A stretch of DNA of 32,997 nt. It comes from Planctomycetaceae bacterium. Lineage in GTDB: Bacteria > Planctomycetota > SZUA-567. This document shows positions 1 through 6,750 of the stretch, piece after piece. The stretch is from positions 1-32,997 of the forward strand of contig JAJPXZ010000174.1 of assembly GCA_021205245.1 (NCBI GenBank), in the 5' to 3' direction. Position 1 is the first letter of the stretch. Each line of letters begins with the position of its first letter. The translations under genes were made by a program, and so were the position numbers. The notes beneath the pieces were generated by a model, which made no database searches, was not told the DNA's origin, and was given only the letters and a program-made list of their open reading frames with translations.

Positions 1-428
1 TTCGCGGCAGGCTTTGTCGCCGCGGTCTTGGGGGCCGTGGGGGGCGGCGCGGCCGGCTTCTTCGCGACCGGCTTTTTGGCGGCGGGCTTCCGTGTCGCCG
101 TCTTTTTCGCCGTGGTCTTCGCGGCGGGCTTTTTCGCGACCGGCTTTTTGGCGGCGGGCTTTTTCGCCGCTGCCGTCTTGGCGGCAGGCTTGCGACCTGC
201 TGTCGCCTTCTTGACCGGTGTTTTCTTCGCGGTCTTCTTGTTAACAGCTTTCTTCTTTTCAACCGGTGTTTTCGCCGCGGTCTGCTTCGCTGCTGTCGAC
301 TTGGCGGCGGGTTTCTTCGCGGCCGGCTTCTTGGCCGTGGTGGCCTTGGCGGCCGGCTTGCGTCCCGGTTTCTTGGCGGCGGTTTTGGCCGTGCCCGTCT
401 TGGCCCTGCTAGTGGTGGCTTTTGCCAT
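1..428 (-). CDS. Histone H1-like Lys/Ala/Pro-rich DNA-binding protein (C-terminus cut by window edge)
   Basis: The minus-strand reading frame starts at ATG 428-426 behind a good ribosome site (GAGGAG) and stays open to the left edge, so only the first 142 or so residues are visible. The translation is almost entirely Lys, Ala, Pro, Thr and Arg, with KKPAAK, KKPVAK and RKPAAK units following one another. This is the composition of bacterial histone H1-like and AlgP-like proteins, which bind DNA without a fixed fold. No enzymatic motif is present. A DNA segment at 61-89 recurs exactly at 133-161 (72-bp offset, 24 codons), so the repeats are recent enough to be conserved at the nucleotide level. 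The role is likely nucleoid compaction. The family assignment rests on composition only. Confidence 0.75.
   Translation of the reverse strand, partial: MAKATTSRAKTGTAKTAAKKPGRKPAAKATTAKKPAAKKPAAKSTAAKQTAAKTPVEKKKAVNKKTAKKTPVKKATAGRKPAAKTAAAKKPAAKKPVAKKPAAKTTAKKTATRKPAAKKPVAKKPAAPPPTAPKTAATKPAA
61..161. repeat. Direct repeat inside the H1-like gene (72-bp period)
   Basis: A 29-base segment at 61-89 is repeated exactly at 133-161. The offset of 72 bases keeps the reading frame and corresponds to the KKPVAKKPAAK-type units. Such repeats permit slippage and length variation between strains. Confidence 0.7.
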
Positions 429-744
429 GGTTAATCTCCTCAAAAAAGTGCCCACTCGATGGAAGCGTATTGTATATCGCCCTTCGGGTCAAAAAAAAAT
501 TATGCTCTTGACGTAAATTTTCGTGAAGCTCCGTTTCGGCGCACGCGCGCGAAACATCCCGCCGTCCCTGACTTTACAGCCTTCGGCGCTTTGACCGTCT
601 CTCACCTCAACGTCAAAAAAGCCCGTGGTTATTGACTCGATGCGATGTCCGCGCCCGCGCCGGGACAGCGCCGGACAAAAAGAAAGTGGCCTTAATTCGG
701 CCAAACCTTATAACTAGTGAGGCACGAACCCATAAGGAGATGCT
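429..744. other. Divergent intergenic region between the H1-like and PanE-Sel1 genes
   Basis: This 316-base stretch separates two divergently transcribed genes, so both promoters should lie in it. I see an A-rich tract at 491-499, a small TGGCC/GGCCA hairpin near 687-703 and an AAGGAG ribosome site at 735-740 for the rightward gene. I could not place convincing -35/-10 pairs. No further gene is supported. Confidence 0.5.
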
Positions 745-2136
745 ATGAAGATTCTCATGATTGGCGCGGGTGCGCTCGGCGGTTATTTCGGCGCGCGTCT
801 GGCGGCGGCGGGGCGTGACGTCACCTTTTTGGTGCGGCCACGGCGGCGGAGTCAGATTGAGGCGACGGGCGGATTGGTTGTCGAAAGTCCGGCCGGCGAT
901 CTGCATATCAAAGACCCGCAGTTGGTCACGGCCGACGAAATTGCGGACCACTACGACCTCGTCATCGTGACCTGCAAGGCATACGATCTCGATTCGTGCA
1001 TTGCCGACTTCGCGCCCGCCGTCGGACCGGCCACACTCATCCTGCCGGTCCTGAACGGCCTCCGCCACATGGACGTGTTGATTGAACGCTTCGGCAAGGA
1101 CCACATCCTTGGCGGGCGCGGGATGATTTTCGCCACCCTCGGCGCCGACGGCCGCATCCTCCACCAGGCGCCGCTGGCGGCGCTTGATTATGGCGAGATC
1201 GCGGGCGGCACATCGCCCCGCATCGAAATGGTCGACACGATTCTTTCCGGGGCCGGCTTCGAGGCGCGCCTCCGCCAGGATATCATGCAGGATTTGTGGG
1301 ATAAACACGTCCTCATCGCCACCGTCGCCGGTTCCACCAGCCTGATGCGCGCCACCATCGGCGACATCAACCGTGCCGGCGGCCTGGAATTCATGCAAGG
1401 CCTACTGGCGGAAAACGCCTCCATCGCCAAGGCGAACAATCACCGCCCGTCCGAGGAGTTCCTGAGTTATATCAGGAGCATCATCACGAACCCCGATTCA
1501 ACGCAGATGGCTTCCCTCGCCAAAGACATGGACAAGGGCGGCAAAACCGAAGCGGATCACATCTTCGGCGATCTCATCAACCGCGCGCCGTCGGGGGCGG
1601 ATCTGTCCCGGCTCCGGACAGTCTACCTGTGTTCCCGCGCCTACGAGACGCGCCGGCAACGGGAGAATTTACCCCTGGACGAATTCGACCGGGCCAACGC
1701 ACTGCTGGACGCGGGCGACGGCAAAGCGGCCATAGAGCTGTTCAAGCAGGTGGCGGACAAGACCGGCCGCCTCGACGCCATGCATTCGGTCGCCCACACC
1801 CATCTCTACGGCGTGGGCGGGGTGGCCAAGGATTACGACATCGCCTTCGCCTGGTTCACCAAGGCGGCGAACAACGGCTGTCCCCAGGCCATGTACCACC
1901 TTGGCATGTGCAACGCCAACGGCTACGGCACATCGGTCGACAAGGCTGCGGCGGCGGCGTGGTACCGCAAGTCGGCCGAGCGCGGCGACGAGGACGCGAT
2001 GTACGAACTGGCCAAGCGGCTCGAGACCGGCGACGGCGTCCCCATCGACATGGACGAGGCGCTGCACTGGTACCGCGAGGCGGCGGGCCATGGCCAGAAG
2101 GCGGCTGTGGAACGGCTGCAGGATTTGGAGGCATAG
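745..2136 (+). CDS. Ketopantoate reductase (PanE/ApbA family) fused to C-terminal Sel1 repeats
   Basis: Residues 1-300 or so match the PanE/ApbA family, which reduces 2-dehydropantoate to pantoate with NADPH in coenzyme A synthesis or reduces related 2-oxo acids. The Rossmann motif GAGALGGYFG lies at residues 7-16, the conserved Asn in the LPVLNG segment, the catalytic-type Lys in LWDKHVLIA, and a TEADHIFGDL segment corresponds to the family's conserved TExD region. Residues 310-460 are unrelated: three Sel1-like helical repeats (for example AFAWFTKAANNG, AAAWYRKSAERGD, ALHWYREAAGHG). Sel1 repeats normally mediate protein contacts. At 463 residues it is about 150 longer than ordinary PanE (about 300). 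The start has AAGGAG six bases upstream. Fusion to a scaffold suggests a non-housekeeping or complex-bound reductase. The downstream gene starts six bases after the stop, so the two are probably co-transcribed. Confidence 0.85.
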   Translation: MKILMIGAGALGGYFGARLAAAGRDVTFLVRPRRRSQIEATGGLVVESPAGDLHIKDPQLVTADEIADHYDLVIVTCKAYDLDSCIADFAPAVGPATLILPVLNGLRHMDVLIERFGKDHILGGRGMIFATLGADGRILHQAPLAALDYGEIAGGTSPRIEMVDTILSGAGFEARLRQDIMQDLWDKHVLIATVAGSTSLMRATIGDINRAGGLEFMQGLLAENASIAKANNHRPSEEFLSYIRSIITNPDSTQMASLAKDMDKGGKTEADHIFGDLINRAPSGADLSRLRTVYLCSRAYETRRQRENLPLDEFDRANALLDAGDGKAAIELFKQVADKTGRLDAMHSVAHTHLYGVGGVAKDYDIAFAWFTKAANNGCPQAMYHLGMCNANGYGTSVDKAAAAAWYRKSAERGDEDAMYELAKRLETGDGVPIDMDEALHWYREAAGHGQKAAVERLQDLEA

Positions 2137-2142
2137 GCAACG

Positions 2143-2919
2143 GTGCACACGTATCGCATTGGTTTGGATCTTGGCTCGACAGCGGCCAAGGCGGCATTAT
2201 TAGGGAACGACGACGAGGTGGTCGATTTGCTTTTGGACACGTCCGGCGATCCGCCCAACCAGATGGCGGAGCGATTGGTCGGCGCGTTCCGGCAGAAACA
2301 CGGCTTCGGCGAGGCTGGCGTCGTCGCCACCGGCTATGGCCGCGCCCTCGCGGGACTGGCGGGTAAGAAGGTGACCGAAATCACCTGCCATGCGCGCGGG
2401 GTGCGGCTGCTGCATCCGGATTGCGCCTCGATTCTCGACATCGGCGGCCAGGACGCCAAGGCGATCCGCCTTGGACCCGACGGCGGCGTCGAGGACTTCG
2501 CCATGAACGACCGCTGCGCCGCCGGGACCGGATCGTTTCTTGAAGTGGCGGCGAGAAGGTATAAAATCGGTATAGCCGAACTCTCGTCCTTCTGCGGCGA
2601 CGACCCGAATTCAGGCGCGGAGGCGGAGGCGTTCGAGATCAGTTCCACCTGTGTCGTCTTTGCCGAGTCTGAATTAATTGGCCTTAATGCCCGGGGCGTG
2701 CCGCCGCGCGAGGCATTGCGGGCGGTTCATCGCGCCATAGCCAAGCGGGTGGTCTTGCTTCTGAAGCAAGTTTCGGCACGGGGACCGTTATATTTCACCG
2801 GCGGCGTGGCCCGGAACACCACCCTCCGGTCGGCGGTGGGGGCGGCGAGCGGACTCGAACCGCGCCTGGCTGAACACGCCCAGTTCACCGGGGCAATCGG
2901 CGCGGCCTTGTTCGTATAA
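2143..2919 (+). CDS. BadF/BadG/BcrA/BcrD-type ATPase, 2-hydroxyacyl-CoA dehydratase activator (HgdC-like)
   Basis: This family is a homodimeric ATPase with one [4Fe-4S] cluster at the dimer interface. It delivers single electrons, driven by ATP, to 2-hydroxyacyl-CoA dehydratases or benzoyl-CoA-type reductases. Visible motifs are the phosphate-1 loop GLDLGSTAAKA (residues 7-17), the phosphate-2 loop DIGGQDAKA (99-107), cluster Cys125 in MNDRCAAGTGS, Cys170 in SSTCVVFAESE, and an adenosine motif TGGVARN. The length of 258 residues is normal. The start is GTG, six bases after the preceding gene, giving a likely operon. The dehydratase subunits it should activate are not in this window. The crt/hbd pair 8 kb away would fit a 2-hydroxyglutarate or lactate to crotonyl-CoA type fermentation, but that link is inference. 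Confidence 0.88.
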   Translation: MHTYRIGLDLGSTAAKAALLGNDDEVVDLLLDTSGDPPNQMAERLVGAFRQKHGFGEAGVVATGYGRALAGLAGKKVTEITCHARGVRLLHPDCASILDIGGQDAKAIRLGPDGGVEDFAMNDRCAAGTGSFLEVAARRYKIGIAELSSFCGDDPNSGAEAEAFEISSTCVVFAESELIGLNARGVPPREALRAVHRAIAKRVVLLLKQVSARGPLYFTGGVARNTTLRSAVGAASGLEPRLAEHAQFTGAIGAALFV

Positions 2920-2933
2920 ACCAGGATAATGGT

Positions 2934-2948
2934 CTGCCCGCCGGGCAG
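2934..2948 (+). terminator. Short GC hairpin after the HgdC-like gene
   Basis: CTGCCCG and CGGGCAG face each other around a single base, 15 bases after the stop, followed by the weakly T-rich GTTTGTCAC. It is a possible terminator, but the T-tract is poor. Confidence 0.35.
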
Positions 2949-3017
2949 GTTTGTCACTTTGCGTGGAATTCTATTGAGCGCGAGGGGTTAAACCTGTACC
3001 ATAAACGCGTGGTTCTT

Positions 3018-3060
3018 GGATTAAAGCGTTTCAAGTAGGGTACGGTTATGGATTAACCGT
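3018..3060. promoter_or_regulatory. Candidate operator repeats upstream of the GyrI-like gene
   Basis: The inverted repeat ACGGTTA / TAACCGT (3042-3048 and 3054-3060, 5-base spacer) is perfect. The right half also forms a direct repeat with an upstream copy: GGATTAAAGCGTTT near 3018 and GGATTAACCGTTT near 3050. The cluster lies 43-85 bases before the start codon, a usual place for a transcription factor site. The binding protein is unknown. Confidence 0.4.
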
Positions 3061-3102
3061 TTACGTTTCCTGCTTAAAGCGCTCTAGACGGAGAGGGACG
3101 CT

Positions 3103-3594
3103 ATGTCGCCGGAAATAATCGACAGGGATGAATTCATCGTGGTTGGTATCCGCACCGTCATGGAGATGGGTACGCTGACGACAGGCACGCTGTGGAAGGA
3201 TCAATTCCTGCCCCGCCATAACGAGATACGTGGCGCCGACCGGTGCTATTACGGCGTTTTCAATACCCTCCCGAGCGACGAAACCGACGGCCGCTACGAA
3301 TATGTGGCAGGCGTCGTCGCCTCTCTAGAAGACATCCCCGTCGGCATGGTCGGCTGGGTCATTCCCGAAGGCCGTTATGCCGAGGCCGAGGCGGTTGGTC
3401 TCGCCGGCATCAACAAAGCCTGCCGCGCCATCATCACCGAATGGCTGCCCGATTCCGGCTACAAGATGGTCGCCAGCCCCATGTTCGCCTACACTGAAAG
3501 TAAACAGCCCGATTCTCCCGACGCCGTATGGAAGGTCAACATTCCCATCGAAACGCCGGAGGAACTCGAGGAGTTGCAAAAGTGGAAGGTATAA
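3103..3594 (+). CDS. Stand-alone GyrI-like / AraC-type effector-binding domain protein
   Basis: The 163-residue protein resembles the GyrI-like small-molecule-binding fold found at the C-terminus of AraC and MerR regulators and in stand-alone proteins such as SbmC/GyrI. Supporting segments are the opening strand EFIVVGIRTVMEMG, the middle YYGVFNTLPSDETDGRYEYVAG and the IPVGMVGWVIPEGRYAEAEA stretch that precedes the helix before the final strands. There is no helix-turn-helix, so it is a ligand binder rather than a complete regulator. The start is preceded by GGAGAGGGA. Its ligand cannot be read from the sequence. Candidate operator repeats lie just upstream. Confidence 0.75.
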   Translation: MSPEIIDRDEFIVVGIRTVMEMGTLTTGTLWKDQFLPRHNEIRGADRCYYGVFNTLPSDETDGRYEYVAGVVASLEDIPVGMVGWVIPEGRYAEAEAVGLAGINKACRAIITEWLPDSGYKMVASPMFAYTESKQPDSPDAVWKVNIPIETPEELEELQKWKV

Positions 3595-3641
3595 CGCGGC
3601 ATCCGCTTCTATCCCGATGCGTGTAGTAGAATGGAGGGGTA

Positions 3642-4412
3642 ATGATGAGGAAAAGCCTTTTCCTTATGGTGGTGGTATTGTGTGTCGTATCCGGTGCGGC
3701 ACGCTGCGGCGACGAATTCACCGCCTTCGCCGACCGGGCGAAAAACACCAAATGGGGCCAGTCCAGAGACGCCATTGCGTCCACTGTCCAGACGCTGTAC
3801 AGCGATGACAAAATACTTATCGCGCCGGCCACGCTGGGCCGCTACAACGCCACCGTCAATTACCTATTAAACGACCAGGGCAAATTGTACAACCTCTCCT
3901 GGTACACGGTCATCCCGGTCGAGGATATGGCCGGGGCGATGGACCTGTACCACGCGATGGTCGGCTCACTGACCAAACTCTACCGCAAACCGTTCTATGT
4001 GGATAATTCGGGCAAGGTGGCGGATGCCGACAAGGTCATCAACGCCGACCCCGGCCTCAAGGAGGCGCGGGCCAAGATGTCGGCGCTCCGTCTGAGCGGC
4101 GAAAAGCCCCCGCCCGGCACCATGGAAGCCATCATGGCGGGCAGGAGCCTCCTGGACGTCATGCCGGTCCTCTTCTATGTCGAGGAGAATTACTGGAAAG
4201 CCGGGAAGATGTGGGTCTACACCTCCCTGTTTTGCAGCACCGACGGCACCTGTTACGTCCACCTCAATTTCGTTTCCGGCGGCATGACGTCGAAGGAACC
4301 GTATCCCCAGCCGGGCGGCAAGCGTCAGCCGTTCAGCTATTCGCCGCTGGACCGCGATCAGGACCGCATCACCGACACCACCGGCAAGTATCTCCCGGAT
4401 GTATTCCGCTAA
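3642..4412 (+). CDS. Secreted protein of unknown function
   Basis: I do not recognise this 256-residue protein. It begins with a classic export signal: MMRK, a hydrophobic core (SLFLMVVVLCVVSG) and a small-residue region (GAARC) around residues 18-22. The Cys at 22 is preceded by Arg, which does not suit a lipobox, so signal peptidase I processing is more likely than lipidation. The mature part is soluble, with paired strands (ATLGRYNATVNYLLN, KLYNLSWYTVIP) and two further cysteines in LFCSTDGTCYVHLNF that could form a disulfide, consistent with a periplasmic location. The ribosome site is GGAGGGG. It follows the GyrI-like gene by 47 bases in the same direction and may share its transcript. 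Confidence 0.7.
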   Translation: MMRKSLFLMVVVLCVVSGAARCGDEFTAFADRAKNTKWGQSRDAIASTVQTLYSDDKILIAPATLGRYNATVNYLLNDQGKLYNLSWYTVIPVEDMAGAMDLYHAMVGSLTKLYRKPFYVDNSGKVADADKVINADPGLKEARAKMSALRLSGEKPPPGTMEAIMAGRSLLDVMPVLFYVEENYWKAGKMWVYTSLFCSTDGTCYVHLNFVSGGMTSKEPYPQPGGKRQPFSYSPLDRDQDRITDTTGKYLPDVFR

Positions 4413-4562
4413 GCCGACGGCTCGTTTTCCATACCCTCATGCACCTCGCGAATTCCGGAATTTTCCGGCAAATCGTCGTCGGCCGGTTTACAATATATAA
4501 TGGGGGTACGCCGGCGAAAACGGTGTGCCTTCGCTTCGGCTTTTGCTTGTAAAGGGGATCCC

Positions 4563-4895
4563 ATGCGTCCCGATTACGAGTTGAAAGATGGCGTTTTGAA
4601 GATCTGGAAGGAAATGGACTTCGATTACGACGTGTCTTTCGACCGCGCCTGCAGCGAGCTTGTCTCCAGTCCCCAGACCAAACTGGTGATCGACCTTTCC
4701 CGTATCCACCACATCACCTCCACCTACATCGGCCTGATGGCTGCGTCGTTCTTCATGGCCCAGGCCCACGGCAAGTCCATTTCCATCGTTGCCCAGGGCC
4801 AGGTGTTGGCGGCATTGCGGATGGCCGGGTTTGCCAATTTCATGAAGCTGACCGATTCCGGCCGCATTAAACTTCCCGCCGCCACCATCATCTAA
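4563..4895 (+). CDS. STAS-domain protein (anti-sigma factor antagonist type)
   Basis: The 110-residue single-domain protein has the STAS pattern: an N-terminal strand (GVLKIWKEMDFDYD), the central strand KLVIDLSRIHHITSTYIGLMAA, and a later IVAQGQVLAALRMAGF stretch. The DLS...TSTYIG segment matches the DxSxxxxxxSxGxG phosphorylation loop, with Ser/Thr at the phospho-acceptor position. Known relatives (SpoIIAA, RsbV) bind and release anti-sigma kinases. No kinase or sigma gene is next to it. I chose ATG 4563 rather than the in-frame ATG at 4500 because AAGGGG sits just upstream and homology begins there. Confidence 0.78.
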   Translation: MRPDYELKDGVLKIWKEMDFDYDVSFDRACSELVSSPQTKLVIDLSRIHHITSTYIGLMAASFFMAQAHGKSISIVAQGQVLAALRMAGFANFMKLTDSGRIKLPAATII

Positions 4896-4953
4896 ACGCG
4901 GTCAGCGCGGGAGAAGGCGTGCATTACGACATCTATAGAAGGACGGTTCCCAC

Positions 4954-4973
4954 TGGCGCCCTCCGTGGCGCCA
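4954..4973 (+). terminator. Hairpin after the STAS gene
   Basis: TGGCGCC (4954-4960) pairs perfectly with GGCGCCA (4967-4973) around a six-base loop, then AT-rich TATATAATTAAT. It lies between two same-strand genes. The tail is AT-rich rather than poly-T, so it may be a weak terminator or a transcript-stabilising stem. Confidence 0.4.
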
Positions 4974-5032
4974 TATATAATTAATGGCGTGTATATTTAC
5001 ATATAAAACGGTTATCAGGGGAGAAAACAAAT

Positions 5033-5758
5033 ATGGGCTATTCAATGCCTTTCATGTATGGACTGGATCCGCTTTATTTGGCGGTGTTCGGCATCACCAT
5101 GGCCTTGTCGATAATTGCGCAGGTGTGGATTAAATCGTCATTCGCCAAGTACAGCAAAATGGGCAATTCCCGCAACCTTACCGGTGCCGAAGCGGCCGAG
5201 GAGATGCTCCGCGACGAAGGCGTCAACGACGTCAAGGTGCAGCTTTTCAAGGGCGGCATGTTGTCCGACCACTACGATCCGCGCACCAAAGTCATCAATC
5301 TGTCGCCCGAGGTCTACTCCGGCCGGAGCATTGCCTCTGTCGGCGTCGCCTGTCACGAGGCAGGCCACGCGCTGCAGCATGCCCGGGGCTATGCGCCTTT
5401 GGCTCTCCGCAGCATGCTGGTCGGGCCGACCATGCTGGCGTCCAAGTTTTCGATTCCGCTTATCATCATCGGTTTGATGTTGCAATCCTTGGGGATGGCG
5501 AAGATCGGGCTTATCCTGTTCGGCGTCACCTTCCTGTTCCAGCTCATCACTCTGCCGGTTGAGATCAACGCATCCCGCCGGTCCACCGCCGCCCTGGTCG
5601 AAAACGGCGTCGTTGCCGAGGGTGCCGAGACGCGCGGCGTGCAGACGGTCCTCACCGCCGCCGCCTTCACCTATATCGCCGCCGCCATCACCTCACTGAT
5701 GACGCTCCTCTACTGGGCCTACCGCCTCGGCCTTCTCGGCGGCCGCCGCCGCGATTAA
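5033..5758 (+). CDS. YugP-like neutral zinc metallopeptidase, membrane-bound
   Basis: The 241-residue protein belongs to the YugP/zinc_peptidase_2 family. The zinc-binding and catalytic motif HEAGHALQHARGYAPLALRS starts at residue 112. A first transmembrane helix occupies residues 10-30, two further hydrophobic helices lie around 125-170, and a final helix near 205-230 is followed by a basic tail (GGRRRD). The YSGRSIASVGVACHEAGHA context is typical. GGGGAG lies upstream of ATG 5033. The physiological substrate of this family is not established. A strong terminator directly follows, so this gene ends its transcription unit. Confidence 0.88.
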   Translation: MGYSMPFMYGLDPLYLAVFGITMALSIIAQVWIKSSFAKYSKMGNSRNLTGAEAAEEMLRDEGVNDVKVQLFKGGMLSDHYDPRTKVINLSPEVYSGRSIASVGVACHEAGHALQHARGYAPLALRSMLVGPTMLASKFSIPLIIIGLMLQSLGMAKIGLILFGVTFLFQLITLPVEINASRRSTAALVENGVVAEGAETRGVQTVLTAAAFTYIAAAITSLMTLLYWAYRLGLLGGRRRD

Positions 5759-5782
5759 GGCAAGCACTGCTTCACTAATCCA

Positions 5783-5813
5783 ACGGACGCCCGCCCGGGC
5801 GTCCGTTTTTTTT
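5783..5813 (+). terminator. Strong rho-independent terminator after the YugP-like gene
   Basis: ACGGACGCCC (5783-5792) pairs perfectly with GGGCGTCCGT (5797-5806) across a four-base loop, and the stem runs into eight T residues (5806-5813). It lies 25 bases after the stop codon. Confidence 0.92.
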
Positions 5814-6157
5814 GGAAACCGATCGCACTATAGCCAACCCCATCACCGCACCTTCCCCCACTCGCTACTAAAACGCCGTCATCCCCGCGAACGCGGGGAC
5901 CCAGCGGGCCGATCAAAAAAGGAACGGTGGTACATACCCGACAACCCATCGTCGCTATGGTACCGCCCTTAACGCCTGCACCCACACCCATCGTCACCCC
6001 GGCGTGCGGGCCTCCACCAGCGCGCAATCGGGCGGTTCGGCCGGGGTCCACGCCAAAGCCAGTGAATGCACCGAACTCGGTCGAAGCTCAAAAGAACCCA
6101 TTTTCCTCACACCAGTGCGTGAACACCCCTACCATATCATTATGAAAGGGGAATCAC
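5814..6157. other. Gene-poor stretch with a dispersed palindromic repeat
   Basis: This 344-base region after the terminator holds the REP/dRS3-like palindrome listed separately and otherwise shows no convincing gene. It ends with AAAGGGGA just before ATG 6158. Six-frame translations through it are short and low-complexity. Confidence 0.5.
5877..5904. repeat. REP / dRS3-like palindromic repeat element
   Basis: TCCCCGCG (5882-5889) faces CGCGGGGA (5892-5899) across AA, inside the wider sequence CGTCATCCCCGCGAAC / GCGGGGACCCAG. This is the form of the dispersed intergenic repeat common in many Gram-negative genomes, with Neisseria dRS3 and related ATTCCCGCG...CGCGGGAAT elements as the best-known examples. 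Only one copy is present in the window. Confidence 0.6.
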
Positions 6158-6679
6158 ATGTGGTTCAAACGCCAAAAACACTATCCACGCCCATTTCCGA
6201 CGTTAGGCATGATCCAGTCCCTCGCCCACGGCCTCGCCTACGACGCCTGCGATGTGCCGCGTCGTCACGAGCGCTGGTTCTTCATAGCCGATATCTGGAC
6301 AGACAGGCCCGTAGGCGTTGTCAGCCAGAAAAATTGGGACCGCATCATGGCCTATCTCCGCCGGGCGCTGCGTGAACTGGAGGATCTTATAGCAACCTGG
6401 CCCCGGCGTCGCATCCCGCGTCCCCGCCGCGTACGCCCCTGTCAGGTCCGGGGCTGGACCTGGACGCGAAAGCCGCTTCCTACCCCGCCGCCGCGGCGAC
6501 GGCGTCGTTTCCTCATACCAACACTCGCCGCCACGACGACCGGCCCGCCCCTCACAATACCAGCCTTCGGGGAAGGACGTCCGGGCAGACGTGAACCCGA
6601 AACGGTGGCCGTCGTCCCTCTTGTGGGTCACTCCGGTACGTGTTCCGGCCCGACCCGCCCCAAGCTCTTTGACAACTGA
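6158..6679 (+). CDS. Hypothetical protein with Arg/Pro-rich C-terminal half
   Basis: I do not recognise this 173-residue frame. Support for it being real is a ribosome site (AAAGGGGA, six bases before ATG) and GC-biased third codon positions over the first 85 or so residues, which read as an ordinary soluble domain (GMIQSLAHGLAYDACD, RWFFIADIWTDRPVG, WDRIMAYLRRALRELEDLI). From residue 88 on it becomes Arg/Pro-rich and low-complexity, so the true end of the coding region may differ through a frameshift or decay. It is in the same direction as the LigD-like gene 71 bases downstream. Confidence 0.4.
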   Translation: MWFKRQKHYPRPFPTLGMIQSLAHGLAYDACDVPRRHERWFFIADIWTDRPVGVVSQKNWDRIMAYLRRALRELEDLIATWPRRRIPRPRRVRPCQVRGWTWTRKPLPTPPPRRRRRFLIPTLAATTTGPPLTIPAFGEGRPGRREPETVAVVPLVGHSGTCSGPTRPKLFDN

Positions 6680-6750
6680 ATCGATTGCGCCTAGCCATTG
6701 CGCGACAGTAATGCATGAGGCGGTAATTACCGGCAGCGAAAGGGCAGCCC

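Noticed and set aside
1-428. Plus-strand Phe/Ala-rich 162-residue frame
   Set aside because: It is the complement of the Lys/Ala/Pro-rich minus-strand gene, which has a good ribosome site and a known type of composition.
5877-5904. CRISPR repeat
   Set aside because: There is a single palindromic copy with no regularly spaced repeats; it fits a REP/dRS3-like element.
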